64,000 bases of DNA from Tepidicaulis sp002389665 (GTDB lineage: Bacteria > Pseudomonadota > Alphaproteobacteria > Parvibaculales > Parvibaculaceae): assembly GCF_965222285.1 (NCBI RefSeq), contig NZ_OZ244942.1, forward strand, positions 3,410,001 to 3,474,000, in the 5' to 3' direction. Below the pieces are notes generated by a model. The model did not search any database. It was not told where the DNA came from and saw nothing but the letters and a program-made list of their open reading frames with translations. Below are positions 40,470 through 49,076 of the stretch, one piece after another; position 1 is the first letter of the stretch, and the number at the start of each line of letters is the position of its first letter. Both the position numbers and the translations under genes were made by a program.

Positions 40470-41154
40470 ATGGCATGAGCTTGTAGCCGCCCGTCTCCGT
40501 CACCAGCAATTCGGCATTGGAGGGATCGCGCTCGATCTTCTGGCGCAGACGGTAGATATGCGTTTCCAGCGTATGCGTGGTCACACCGGCATTATATCCC
40601 CACACTTCATGCAGGAGCACGTCGCGGCCCACCACCTTCTGGCCCGCGCGGTAGAGATATTTCAGGATCGCCGTTTCCTTTTCCGTCAGGCGCACTTTCT
40701 TTTCCGACGGATCGACCAGCACCTTGGCCGATGGCTTAAAGGTGTAGGGGCCGATGGCGAAGACCGCATCCTCGCTCTGCTCGTGCTGGCGCAGATGCGC
40801 GCGCACCCGCGCTAAAAGCACGCCGAAGCGGAAGGGCTTGGTGACATAATCATTGGCGCCCACTTCAAGGCCGAGGATCGTATCTGAATCGCTATCGGCA
40901 GCGGTCAGCATGATGATCGGCGCTTTCAGCCCGGCCTTGCGCATCAGCCGGCAGGCCTCACGTCCATCCATATCCGGCAGGCCTACATCGAGCAGCACCA
41001 GATCCGCATGGTCCGAGCGCACTTGCTCCAACCCTTGAGCGGCTGTGGAGCCGGTAATGCAGGTAAACTCTTCATGCAGGTCGAGCTGCTCGACGAGCGA
41101 TTCGCGCAAGGCGTCATCATCATCGACGATCAGGATCTTTTTGACGGTGCTCAT
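40468..41154 (-). CDS. OmpR-type response regulator, orphan
   Basis: 228 residues. The receiver domain (about 1-125) has the acidic pocket ILIVDDDDA, phospho-acceptor Asp56 in VLLDVGLPDMDG and the conserved Lys in DYVTKPF. The C-terminal winged helix (about 140-228) is of the OmpR/PhoB type, with HTLETHIYRLRQKI as recognition helix. No histidine kinase gene is adjacent, so its partner is elsewhere. ATG 41154 has GAGGGGCAG just upstream; the open frame to 41217 adds residues unlike receiver domains. Target genes are unknown. Confidence 0.92.
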   Translation of the reverse strand: MSTVKKILIVDDDDALRESLVEQLDLHEEFTCITGSTAAQGLEQVRSDHADLVLLDVGLPDMDGREACRLMRKAGLKAPIIMLTAADSDSDTILGLEVGANDYVTKPFRFGVLLARVRAHLRQHEQSEDAVFAIGPYTFKPSAKVLVDPSEKKVRLTEKETAILKYLYRAGQKVVGRDVLLHEVWGYNAGVTTHTLETHIYRLRQKIERDPSNAELLVTETGGYKLMP

Positions 41155-41318
41155 CTGCCCCTCATCTCTGGCGTGCAGCAATAAACTGCGCTCAACATGC
41201 CGGTGATGTAAAGGCAAGCTCTCCCAGTCACAAGAGCGAGAGCGGGGGTATCACATTCATGTGAGACTGTTTGATCTCATTAGAGTAAATATCCGCTCCC
41301 CTGCCGGACCGGGCCAGC

Positions 41319-43085
41319 TCAGGAATAGCCAAAAGCGGCAACAAAAGGCGCAAGGCGGCGCTCCGCCGGCTCCAGATAGGCACTGTAGCGCTCATAGCGG
41401 GCGGCGGCGCGCTGGTAGATCGGCTCCGTCACCTGCGCATAAGACGGCGTGCGGATGGTGCCGCGGGCCTTGGCATGAGCCACATGCTCAAGCTGCGCCG
41501 GGTTCCAGGCAAGCCCCAGATGCGCCAGCACCGGGCGCACCGCGCCTTCCACATCGCCAATCAGCTCTTCATATTTGATGGAGACCGTATCGAGCGCGAA
41601 GCGGCCCTCATAAAGCTGCCAGAGCCCCATCACCGCTTCATAAAGCCGGGCGGCATCGCCGATATCGAGGAAATGCGCCATGGAGGCATTCACCTCGAAA
41701 TCCTGCATGAAGCAGGACAGCACGCTGTCGAGGGGATGGCGGAGCGCCAGAATAAATTTCGCTTCCGGAAAGACCCGGTGAATAAGCCCCGCATGGATGA
41801 TATTGAGCGGCAATTTGTTGATGACGGTCTTGGTTTCAAGCTCGGCGCCTTCTTGCCTCAGCGCCGCCCAATAGCGCGCGCGCAAATCCTCAAGGCCCGC
41901 TTCATCGAGCTTTTCAAGAGCGCCCGGATAACCGCCGGGCAGCGCCGCCACCGCATCGCGCACGGCGAGCAGCGCCGGGCGCTCTTCTATCACCTGCACA
42001 TCCGGATGGGCATCGAGGATCTGATCGAGCAGCGTCGTGCCCGAGCGGGGAAAGCCGACAAGGAAGACCGGCGCATTGGCGTGACCCTCAGTCACCTTCC
42101 CCGTCTCCGGCCAGTTTTTCCCGAGCCCCGTTTGAAAGGCTTCGGTGAGGCCCGTCACCTGCGCCATATAGTTTGCTTTGTCGATGCCTTGAGCGGCGGC
42201 CTGCTGCTTTGCCATCTCGTTCTGGCGGGCAAAATGAGAATAAGCGTTCTGGGTATCGCCCAGCCGGTCATAGGCCTGGGCAAGCTCGGCATGGATAAGC
42301 CGGGCGGCATGAGGCGGAAACTTGCCGATCGCGACCTTTTCCAGCCGGTCTTTGACTTCCTCAAACCCGCCGAGACGGCGGGTTACGCTTGCCCAGACTT
42401 TGAGCGCCATGGGCGTGTGCGGCAGCGCGGCAAGGGCCTGATCGGCCAGCGGCTTGGCGGCCTCAAGATCGGAAAGGCGCTCATAGGCGGTGGCGAGCCC
42501 GGCCAGGAAATGGGCATGGCCGGGCAGCGCTTCGAGCCCGCGCTTATAGGCCTCGGCCATGGCGTGAAAATCGCCCGCACGCAAATGGTGCTGGGCAAGC
42601 TGGGCATAGCCGCCCGGCTCCCCCGGCGCGCGTTTGATCGCTTCCTCGAAATCCGCCCGGGCCTCATCCTTCCGGCCAAGCTCGGAGAAAAGAATGCCGC
42701 GGTTGAGATAGATGCCCGGAAAGGCCGGATCGAGCGAGGCGGCTTTGGCGAAGGTCGCCAGCGCTTCGTCGATCTTGCCCTGGCGGCGCAAAGCATTGGC
42801 GAGATTGACCTGCATGAAGGCATGGGACGGGGCCTGGGCCACTGCAAGGCGGATGAATTTTTCCGCCAGTGCCGGGTTCTGCGCCCTGAGTGCGACGAGC
42901 CCGCTCAAATGCAGGGCGTCCGGGTGATTGGGCGCCGTGCGGCGAATGTCATTAAGGAGCTTGCCCGCGCCTTTCAGATCCCCCGCATCAAGCTGAGCGG
43001 CAGCCTCGCGCAGCGCGGCCTTGATCCGATCGGGGCTGAGCGGGGCGCCTTTCGGCGCGGATTTGGGCGGAGAAGAAGAAACCAT
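41319..43085 (-). CDS. TPR-repeat sulfotransferase family protein
   Basis: 588 residues. The N-terminal half (about 20-290) is a series of tetratricopeptide repeats, including HPDALHLSGLVALRAQNPALA and LANALRRQGKIDEALATFAKAA. The C-terminal half is a sulfotransferase domain with the 5'-phosphosulfate-binding motif FLVGFPRSGTTLLDQIL and a later loop KFILALRHPLDSVLS with the conserved 3'-phosphate Arg/Ser. Such proteins transfer sulfuryl groups from PAPS; the acceptor (glycan, lipid, peptide) is unknown. A second sulfotransferase without TPRs lies at 46.3-47.2 kb. Single, monocistronic, minus-strand gene. Confidence 0.92.
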   Translation of the reverse strand: MVSSSPPKSAPKGAPLSPDRIKAALREAAAQLDAGDLKGAGKLLNDIRRTAPNHPDALHLSGLVALRAQNPALAEKFIRLAVAQAPSHAFMQVNLANALRRQGKIDEALATFAKAASLDPAFPGIYLNRGILFSELGRKDEARADFEEAIKRAPGEPGGYAQLAQHHLRAGDFHAMAEAYKRGLEALPGHAHFLAGLATAYERLSDLEAAKPLADQALAALPHTPMALKVWASVTRRLGGFEEVKDRLEKVAIGKFPPHAARLIHAELAQAYDRLGDTQNAYSHFARQNEMAKQQAAAQGIDKANYMAQVTGLTEAFQTGLGKNWPETGKVTEGHANAPVFLVGFPRSGTTLLDQILDAHPDVQVIEERPALLAVRDAVAALPGGYPGALEKLDEAGLEDLRARYWAALRQEGAELETKTVINKLPLNIIHAGLIHRVFPEAKFILALRHPLDSVLSCFMQDFEVNASMAHFLDIGDAARLYEAVMGLWQLYEGRFALDTVSIKYEELIGDVEGAVRPVLAHLGLAWNPAQLEHVAHAKARGTIRTPSYAQVTEPIYQRAAARYERYSAYLEPAERRLAPFVAAFGYS

Positions 43086-43388
43086 GAAATGACTGAACCA
43101 GACTGCCGGACGTTAAGGGCCATATCCACGCGGGAGTGCTGGCCCAGAGGAAGAGCGCCGGAACGCGCCCCATTATCTGACGGCGAGTTTCGCATGGAAG
43201 CCCTGCCAGGCTCCAGAAAAACCCTTTAAAGCCCTGCCCGCTCAGCAGAAAAAACCCGGCAATTTTTGCCGCCTGGCAGGGGTGCCGGGGCCCCTCCCCG
43301 CATAAGTCGTTGAAATAGCTGGCAGCCCGTCTGGTCCGCTTTTTGCGGCTCTTTCAGCAGACATCAGCCTTGAGTATTGCGACCGACC
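43086..43388. other. Divergent intergenic region, no gene seen
   Basis: This 303-base gap separates the sulfotransferase and the uncharacterised 43389 gene, which are divergent. I see no gene, strong hairpin or clear promoter element in it beyond the expected promoters. Confidence 0.6.
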
Positions 43389-44363
43389 ATGAGCCTTGAA
43401 ACCGCCGCCGACCTGCCCCTTTATCTTCGCCTTGGCAACAAGCGCGGCACGAACGCGCTGGCCGAGCTTCGGGCGGCCAATCTGCGCAAGGCACAGGAAA
43501 GCGCCGCGGCGCAGCCCCAAAGCGCCAAAGCCCCGCAATCCCTGACCCGCAGCGCCGAGGCCCGCCAGAACCTTGCAACACCTCCTGCCGTCACCGGCCA
43601 GGAAAAGGGCGCGGAAAACGGGCTTTCCTTCGGCGATCTCATCGATGTTATCAACCCGCTTCAGCACCTGCCCGTCGTCTCCACCCTTTACCGGGAATGG
43701 ACGGGCGATGAGATTGCGCCCGCCGCAAAAGTCGTGGGCGGAGCGATTTATGGCGGCCCCATCGGCGCCGCCGCCTCTCTCGTCAACGCGGTGATCGAGG
43801 AATCGACCGGCAAGGATATTGGCGGTCACGCGCTGGCCCTGCTGGGCGGTGAGGAAGAGGCCGGACCGCAGCTTGCCGCAAACGCGGCGCGCCCGGCTGA
43901 AGCAGCTGCCATTAATCCGGCACCCGCCGCGCAGGTCGCCGCCGAGACTGAGGAAGCGGCACCGCAAATCCTGGCGCAGGCCGCGGAAGCGCCCGCCGCC
44001 CCTAAAGGCGCCTTTGAAGCCAAAAGCGCCGCCGCCTCGAACCTGCCGAGCCTGAGCGAGGAAGGCTGGGATGCGCTACTGCGCTCCGTGAACGATCCTG
44101 GCGCCCTGAAACGCCCTGAAACGGCAGAAGCCGCCATTCAGACCGCTCCGGAAAAGACCGCAGAAAAGCCTGAACGGCTTGCCTCTGCCGCGCCCGCCGC
44201 CCCAGCCGGCAATGAGCTGCCCGCCTGGCCGCCGCAGCCCGGCGCCATCGACCCATTGACACTCATGGCCCGTTCCCTGGACAAATATGAAGCGGGCAAA
44301 GCGGCCGGCTTCGGCGCTGCCTTCAGCGGAGAGACGGGCACCCGCACCGATAAGCGGTTCTAA
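43389..44363 (+). CDS. Uncharacterised Ala-rich protein with a conserved core segment
   Basis: 324 residues. An N-terminal charged region precedes a structured segment (about residues 80-150) with DVINPLQHLPVVSTLYREW and then GGAIYGGPIGAAASLVNAVIE, where a glycine/alanine-rich hydrophobic helix could enter a membrane. I recall similar segments in alphaproteobacterial proteins of unknown function, but I cannot name a family. The C-terminal half is Ala/Pro/Glu-rich, low complexity and probably disordered. No signal peptide. The ATG at 43389 is preferred; a TTG lies 12 bases earlier. An L,D-transpeptidase gene follows 47 bases later and may be co-transcribed. Confidence 0.75.
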   Translation: MSLETAADLPLYLRLGNKRGTNALAELRAANLRKAQESAAAQPQSAKAPQSLTRSAEARQNLATPPAVTGQEKGAENGLSFGDLIDVINPLQHLPVVSTLYREWTGDEIAPAAKVVGGAIYGGPIGAAASLVNAVIEESTGKDIGGHALALLGGEEEAGPQLAANAARPAEAAAINPAPAAQVAAETEEAAPQILAQAAEAPAAPKGAFEAKSAAASNLPSLSEEGWDALLRSVNDPGALKRPETAEAAIQTAPEKTAEKPERLASAAPAAPAGNELPAWPPQPGAIDPLTLMARSLDKYEAGKAAGFGAAFSGETGTRTDKRF

Positions 44364-44410
44364 GGCGCAATTTGGGATAAGGCTCAGGTAAAAGCCGGGC
44401 CGGACAGATC

Positions 44411-44935
44411 ATGGACATTACCGTTTCCGCCAAATCGGGCACTTATCGCGGCAAGCTGGAAATCGGCGCGCTGCGCTTTGCCTGCGCCCTTGGCCGCAGC
44501 GGCCTGACGGAGGAAAAACAGGAAGGGGACGGGGCAACGCCCATCGGCATCTGGCCGCTGCGCGAGGTTTTTTACCGCGCCGACCGGCTGGATGCGCCGA
44601 AAACCGATTTGCCCATCACTCCCATCCATCCGGAAAACGGCTGGTGCGATGCGCCGGAGGACCCGGCCTACAACCGGCCCGTCAAACTGCCCTATCCGGC
44701 CAGCGCCGAAAAGCTTTGGCGCGAGGACGGGCTCTACGACATCGTGGTGGTGCTGGGGTATAACGACGAGCCGCCCGTGCCCGGCAAAGGCAGCGCCATC
44801 TTTTTCCACTTAGCGCGCGAAGAAGAAGACGGCGGCTACGGGCCCACGGAAGGCTGCGTCGCGGTATCGCGCGCCGATATGCTGAAACTGTTGCAGCTTT
44901 GCGAGCCGGATAGCCAGATGCGGATCGGCATCTGA
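44411..44935 (+). CDS. L,D-transpeptidase (YkuD) domain protein
   Basis: 174 residues. The YkuD catalytic pattern is present: His in IFFHLAREEEDGG and the nucleophile Cys in PTEGCVAVS, with Thr replacing the more usual Ser-His of SHGC. Related YkuD enzymes form 3-3 cross-links in peptidoglycan or attach lipoproteins; this short form lacks a signal peptide, so its site of action is unclear and the active-site variation calls for caution. It belongs to the YafK/ErfK-less short family seen in alphaproteobacteria (by appearance). It converges with yggS, with 11 bases between stops. Confidence 0.85.
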   Translation: MDITVSAKSGTYRGKLEIGALRFACALGRSGLTEEKQEGDGATPIGIWPLREVFYRADRLDAPKTDLPITPIHPENGWCDAPEDPAYNRPVKLPYPASAEKLWREDGLYDIVVVLGYNDEPPVPGKGSAIFFHLAREEEDGGYGPTEGCVAVSRADMLKLLQLCEPDSQMRIGI

Positions 44936-44946
44936 TCTCTTCTACC

Positions 44947-45615
44947 TTACGTGCGCGCGCCGAAAATCGCGCTGCCCACCCGCACATGGGTGGCGCCAAG
45001 CTCGATGCCCGTCTCGTAATCCGCGCTCATGCCCATGGAAAGCGCGCTAAGCCCATTACGCTCGGCGATCTTGCGCAGAAGCGCGAAATGCAAGGCGGGC
45101 TCTTCGTCCACAGGCGGAATGCACATCAGCCCATCGACCGGCAAGTGAAGCTCATCCCGGCACAGCTTGATGAAACCGTCCGCCTCGTCCGGCAGAATAC
45201 CCGCCTTCTGTTCTTCCTCGCCCGTATTGACCTGAATGAAAAGCCTGGGCAGGTCCGTCCCCTTCTCCCGCTCCTTGGCAAAGGCACGGGCAAGCTTTTC
45301 CCGGTCGAGCGTTTCGATGACATCGAAAAGGGCCAGCGCTTCGCTCACCTTGTTGGTTTGCAGCGGGCCGATGAGATGGAGCTCGATGCCGCTATAATCT
45401 TCGCGCAGTTTCGGCCATTTCTTATGGGCTTCCTGCACGCGGTTTTCACCAAAGACGCGCTGGCCCGCTTCAAGCGCCGGGCGTATCTCTTCCGCATCGA
45501 AGGTTTTGGAGACGGCAACGAGCGTCACCGCGCCTTCCGCGCGGCCTGCCTGTTTGCAGGCCTTGGCGATGTCACTCTGCACGGTTTTCAGATTGTCGCT
45601 CACACTGCCGGCCAT
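44947..45615 (-). CDS. yggS: YggS family pyridoxal phosphate homeostasis protein
   Basis: 222 residues, the normal length. The protein is a one-domain alanine-racemase-like barrel that binds PLP through Lys in VTLVAVSKTF and a C-terminal phosphate-site SMGMSADYETGIELGATHVRVGSAIFG, written here as SMGMSADYE and RVGSAIFG. YggS (PLPBP) buffers free PLP and affects vitamin B6 and amino-acid pools. GGAAGGAG lies seven bases before ATG 45615, so the longer frame to 45654 is not used. The ThiE-like gene is divergent, about 100 bases away. Confidence 0.94.
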   Translation of the reverse strand: MAGSVSDNLKTVQSDIAKACKQAGRAEGAVTLVAVSKTFDAEEIRPALEAGQRVFGENRVQEAHKKWPKLREDYSGIELHLIGPLQTNKVSEALALFDVIETLDREKLARAFAKEREKGTDLPRLFIQVNTGEEEQKAGILPDEADGFIKLCRDELHLPVDGLMCIPPVDEEPALHFALLRKIAERNGLSALSMGMSADYETGIELGATHVRVGSAIFGART

Positions 45616-45716
45616 TTGCCGCTCCTTCCGAACCGCTTTACGGGGATGGGCCAAAGGAACGGCATTCTGCTAATCTTGTCCAGACCGATCTCGGCCTTTC
45701 TTTAAGGGAGACATGC

Positions 45717-46328
45717 ATGGCGCGGCCCTCCGCAAGCCTGATGCGCAGTGTGCGGGAGCTCGGGGCGAAAGCCCCGTACCTGCCCGATCTGCTGGCGCTG
45801 TCGGATGAAGCGCGCGCGCGCGATCCCCTTGTGACGCTGGAGGGCCTGCCTGCGGGAAGCGGCTATATCTTCCGCCATTATTCGCTGGCTAGGCAAGAAC
45901 GCATGAAGCTGGCAAAAGAAGCAGAACGCGCGGCGCGTCGGCGCGGCATCTTCTTTCTCGTGGCGGGTGATTTCGGCCTTGCCACGCATCTGCGCGCCGA
46001 CGGCATGCATCTGTCCGAATGGCAGGTGAAACGGGGATATGCGGCAAGGGCGCTGGAACGTTTCGCGCTTGTCACTTGCGCCGCTCATTCCACCGAGGCA
46101 CTCGTGCGCGCCGCCCGCGCGGGGCTCGATGCCGCGCTCCTCTCCTCGGTTTTTCCGACGCAAAGCCATCCCGGGGCGAAAGCGCTTGGGCTTTTGCGCT
46201 TTGCGGCGCTTACCGAAGAAGCCGCGCTCCCTGTCTATGCCATGGGCGGGATAAATGAAGAAACGGTGCGCCGTCTCTGCCCCACAAAGGCAGCGGGCAT
46301 TGCAGGGATCGGTTTTACGTCAGGCTGA
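45717..46328 (+). CDS. Divergent thiamine-phosphate-synthase-like protein
   Basis: 203 residues. The fold signature of ThiE/TenI barrels is visible: ADGMHLSEWQ for the GADGVHLGQ strand, HSTEALVRAARAGLDAALLSSVF for the helix-strand that leads to GPVF, and VYAMGGI near the end. Several ThiE catalytic positions differ: the NDR motif reads AGDFG, GPVFxTxSK reads SSVFPTQSHPG with the Lys absent. It may therefore not couple HMP-PP and THZ-P but act on another phosphate or be a TenI-like protein. It is divergent from yggS, a recurring neighbour pair. The ATG is preceded by GGGAGAC. Confidence 0.8.
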   Translation: MARPSASLMRSVRELGAKAPYLPDLLALSDEARARDPLVTLEGLPAGSGYIFRHYSLARQERMKLAKEAERAARRRGIFFLVAGDFGLATHLRADGMHLSEWQVKRGYAARALERFALVTCAAHSTEALVRAARAGLDAALLSSVFPTQSHPGAKALGLLRFAALTEEAALPVYAMGGINEETVRRLCPTKAAGIAGIGFTSG

Positions 46329-46335
46329 GCGTTAC

Positions 46336-47178
46336 TTAATCTTTATAGTCTTCGGGAATATAACCGAAGCGTTCCATTTGCTCTTTATGCTGATCGATAA
46401 TCAGGCGCACCTGATCCGGCGTCAGTTCCTCGCGCCATTGCTCCGCCTTGCCTGAGCGAAAGAAGGCCTTGGCATGTTCCGAGCGTTCCTTGAAGCCCGC
46501 CTTTTCCTCCTGCGCTTTCAGCGCCTTGAAGGAGGAATGACGGATCGCCCGCTCCAGCCTTTCGGTGGAAGGTTTCAGCCCCAGAAACTTCGTTACGCTT
46601 TTGAACGCGCGCCGGGGTTTCACGAGCATATCCTCATAGCGCAGAACCAGCAGCTGCGGATTAGGATGCTGCGTCCAGCTTTTCACATGCGCCGACCAGG
46701 AGGAATGAAATTCCGGTACGTGCCCCCCGCCTGACGACGTGGCCGCCCCCTTGTTGCCCAGCCGCTCAATCGCTTCATCAAGCGTCAGGCCAAAATGATG
46801 GGTCATGGAGAGCACGACATCGAGCGGGTTGCGCACCACATAAATGCCGCCAGCGGTCACATCCATATTGTGCATCGGCATGCCGTGCCATTCGCCCAGA
46901 AAGTTGTGGGTCTTGACGAAGACGGAGTCCGGGAAAGCCTGGGTCATATCCGCATGGGCAAAGGGGCGGATTTTCATGACCACTTCGGGAGAGGCGTCTT
47001 CCACCGGCGTTTGCAGATGCCGCGCATACCACTGCGCGGAGGACTCGCCGAGGCAAAACTGATCGAGCTCATTGATATTGGCCGGCGTAGGCGTGTTGCG
47101 CAGAAGATTGTAGAGAAAGGAGCGCAGCCAGGTATTGCCGGACTTCGGGTAGGATGCGAGCCAGATGATGCCGCCCAT
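46336..47178 (-). CDS. Sulfotransferase domain protein
   Basis: 280 residues. The 5'-phosphosulfate loop is at the very N-terminus (IIWLASYPKSGNTWLRSFL) and the 3'-phosphate site includes YVVRNPLDVVLS. Later LRYEDM and the C-terminal EQWREELTPDQVRLI are typical of PAPS-dependent sulfotransferases of the eukaryotic-like type 1 family. The acceptor is unknown. It lacks the TPR domain of the 41319-43085 sulfotransferase and is not a recent copy of it. The stop codon lies seven bases from the end of the convergent ThiE-like gene. The porin terminator lies beyond its start. Confidence 0.92.
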   Translation of the reverse strand: MGGIIWLASYPKSGNTWLRSFLYNLLRNTPTPANINELDQFCLGESSAQWYARHLQTPVEDASPEVVMKIRPFAHADMTQAFPDSVFVKTHNFLGEWHGMPMHNMDVTAGGIYVVRNPLDVVLSMTHHFGLTLDEAIERLGNKGAATSSGGGHVPEFHSSWSAHVKSWTQHPNPQLLVLRYEDMLVKPRRAFKSVTKFLGLKPSTERLERAIRHSSFKALKAQEEKAGFKERSEHAKAFFRSGKAEQWREELTPDQVRLIIDQHKEQMERFGYIPEDYKD

Positions 47179-47264
47179 GTCAGATGCCTTTCGATTGCAT
47201 GCCCGCTGCTTTTAGCAACAACCGGGCGCGCGGAAAAGCCATCTGCCCATCCCACCGACGGCAC

Positions 47265-47295
47265 AAAAAAAGAGAGCGGGCAAAGCCCGCTCTCT
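47265..47295 (-). terminator. Terminator of the porin gene
   Basis: On the minus strand, an 11-bp perfect stem (AGAGAGCGGGC / GCCCGCTCTCT) with a three-base loop runs into a T-rich tract (A-run 47265-47270 on the plus strand). It lies 23 bases after the porin stop codon. Confidence 0.92.
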
Positions 47296-47318
47296 TCCGT
47301 CCCAAGACTTCAGAAGTC

Positions 47319-48422
47319 TTAGAAAGAGATCGCCAGAACGATACCAGCAGATTCGGAGTCAACGGTGTTGGTGCCGTTGTTGTCTTCGATCAGCTGGATG
47401 TCGAGGCCGAGGTCAACACCGGCGCCGAGCGAGTAGCCGCCACCGATCTGCCAGAACTCGATTTCCGTGTCGCCAAGACCGGTACGCTCACCCGTGGATT
47501 CCAGGTACGCGGTACCAACGGTCCAGGGGCCCGAGCCGTAAGCCAGACCAGCGGTCCAGACTTCGGTTTCGTCACCCGAGAAAGCCGTGTTCTGCGTGCC
47601 GCGGGCAATGTCTTCGTTCTGGTACCAGGCGCCGCCCAGCGTGAAGCCGGCGAAACCGAGATTGGCACCGAAACCCCATTCTTCCGGGTCGCCGCCGCCA
47701 GCAGCCGGGGCATCGCCCGTGCCGTAGAAGCCGTCAACGCCGACAGACACTGCGCCGAATTCACCGGCGTAGTTGGCGGCGATTTCGAACACTTCTTCAA
47801 CAGCGCTGTTCTGCGGGCTGATGCCGAAGCCGTTCGCAACCGGGTTGTTCGCACCGGCGTCCGGCGTGTAGGACACACCGAGCTGGAAGCCGGCAAGGCG
47901 CGGCGTGAAGTACGAAATCTTGTTGTCGTCTTCCGTCAGCAGTGCGTACGTGGACGTACGAACCGAGGTACGGGGCGAGTTGAAGATGTTCGGGCTGTCA
48001 ACGCCGTTACCCGGCACGAACCAGGGCGACGAATAGTGCATTTTGAAGGAAGCGGAGTCGGTAGCACCGATTTCCGTACGGCCGAAGCCGCCCTCAAGGT
48101 AAGCGAACACTTCCTGGAAGGTTGCGTCGTCGTTAGCCGGAACGGCTGCGCCTTCGTCATCGCCGAGCTCGAGCATCAGCGTGGCACCGGCAACGAGGCC
48201 GTTATCCAGCGTGCCTTCAGCGTTGATGGTCAGGTCACGGGCAACAACCGGGACTTTCGTGTCGTCGGTGGAAACACCGCCGACGCTGTCGGAGTCAACG
48301 AAGTAGAAGCCGGTGATCAAGGAGCCGCTCACCGTTACGTTGAGCGGGTCGCTAGCAAGGGCCGGACCGGCAACGAGGCCGGCGGTGACCAGAGCGGTCG
48401 TCCCAAGGAGAGTCTTTTTCAT
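47319..48422 (-). CDS. Outer-membrane porin
   Basis: 367 residues. The signal peptide KKTLLGTTALVTAGLVAG is followed by PALAS and the mature N-terminus. The mature chain alternates polar and hydrophobic residues as beta-strands, is acidic, has few Cys, and ends with the strand motif SAGIVLAISF, a C-terminal phenylalanine as in outer-membrane barrels. It matches the Gram-negative porin type seen in alphaproteobacteria (16-stranded trimeric channel); pore specificity is unknown. It is a monocistronic gene with a strong terminator and a 650-base upstream region. Its base composition is lower in third-position GC extremes than neighbours, consistent with high expression codon use. Confidence 0.9.
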   Translation of the reverse strand: MKKTLLGTTALVTAGLVAGPALASDPLNVTVSGSLITGFYFVDSDSVGGVSTDDTKVPVVARDLTINAEGTLDNGLVAGATLMLELGDDEGAAVPANDDATFQEVFAYLEGGFGRTEIGATDSASFKMHYSSPWFVPGNGVDSPNIFNSPRTSVRTSTYALLTEDDNKISYFTPRLAGFQLGVSYTPDAGANNPVANGFGISPQNSAVEEVFEIAANYAGEFGAVSVGVDGFYGTGDAPAAGGGDPEEWGFGANLGFAGFTLGGAWYQNEDIARGTQNTAFSGDETEVWTAGLAYGSGPWTVGTAYLESTGERTGLGDTEIEFWQIGGGYSLGAGVDLGLDIQLIEDNNGTNTVDSESAGIVLAISF

Positions 48423-49076
48423 CTGTTCCTCGCAGTTCAGCAGTTAGCTGTCTAACTTGAGATCTTCGGAGCCTTGTATTTTTGCGAACCGGATTTTCTT
48501 ACCAGATTTGCTGTCGCCGGGATGTGCTCCCGTTCCCTCAATCCAGTCGTCCAACCGGTCCTTCCGCAAACGTTTCAGCTCTTGGATCCTCTCGTCGCCG
48601 GGCGACAAATTGCAATGCCCCCCCAAGCGCGTACCCCGATTAATCAAGATGACCCGGCCACACGTCAAGCAAACCCGACCGGTATTGAGGGAAATTTGAG
48701 GTTATGTTGCGTAAAGATCACAACACCTTAGCAGGAAATCGAAAAGCGAAAGCTGAACCGCAGGACCGGGATTCCAACAGGCCTGCCATACGCCCACGGG
48801 GCATCTGTGGTGTTTTTATCACACACCTGTGAGGGACATCGCTCCTCAAAGCCTCTCTTAAGCCGCCCTGCGCGGCGCAAACCCAGCGCCGAAACCTGCC
48901 GGATGACGCGCAAAGGCCCCGCTTATGTTGGACGGGAGAAGGCAAACAGGCTATAAGAACTGCCAAATCTGGGACTTTGGTCCATGGGCGAGCCGGTATT
49001 GAGTGCCGGCTGACCAGATCAACCGATTAGACCACGGGCCAGACCACAGGAATACAAGTCAGAAGAGAATATTCCC
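48423..49076. other. Long divergent intergenic region between porin and DUF3576 gene
   Basis: This 654-base region has no accepted gene. A candidate minus-strand promoter for the porin is TTGTGA-17-base-CATAAC-like around 48695-48725. AGCCGG and CCGGCT (48991-49011) form a 6-bp dyad. Small overlapping frames on both strands have no homology that I recognise. A long 5' leader for the porin mRNA is possible. Confidence 0.5.

Noticed and set aside
45616..45716. Thiamine pyrophosphate riboswitch before the ThiE-like gene
   Set aside because: The space is about 100 bases and contains no THI-box sequence.
48970..49050. tRNA-like dyad region before the DUF3576 gene
   Set aside because: AGCCGG/CCGGCT and D-arm-like bases are present, but the acceptor stem and the T-arm GTTCGA motif are missing.
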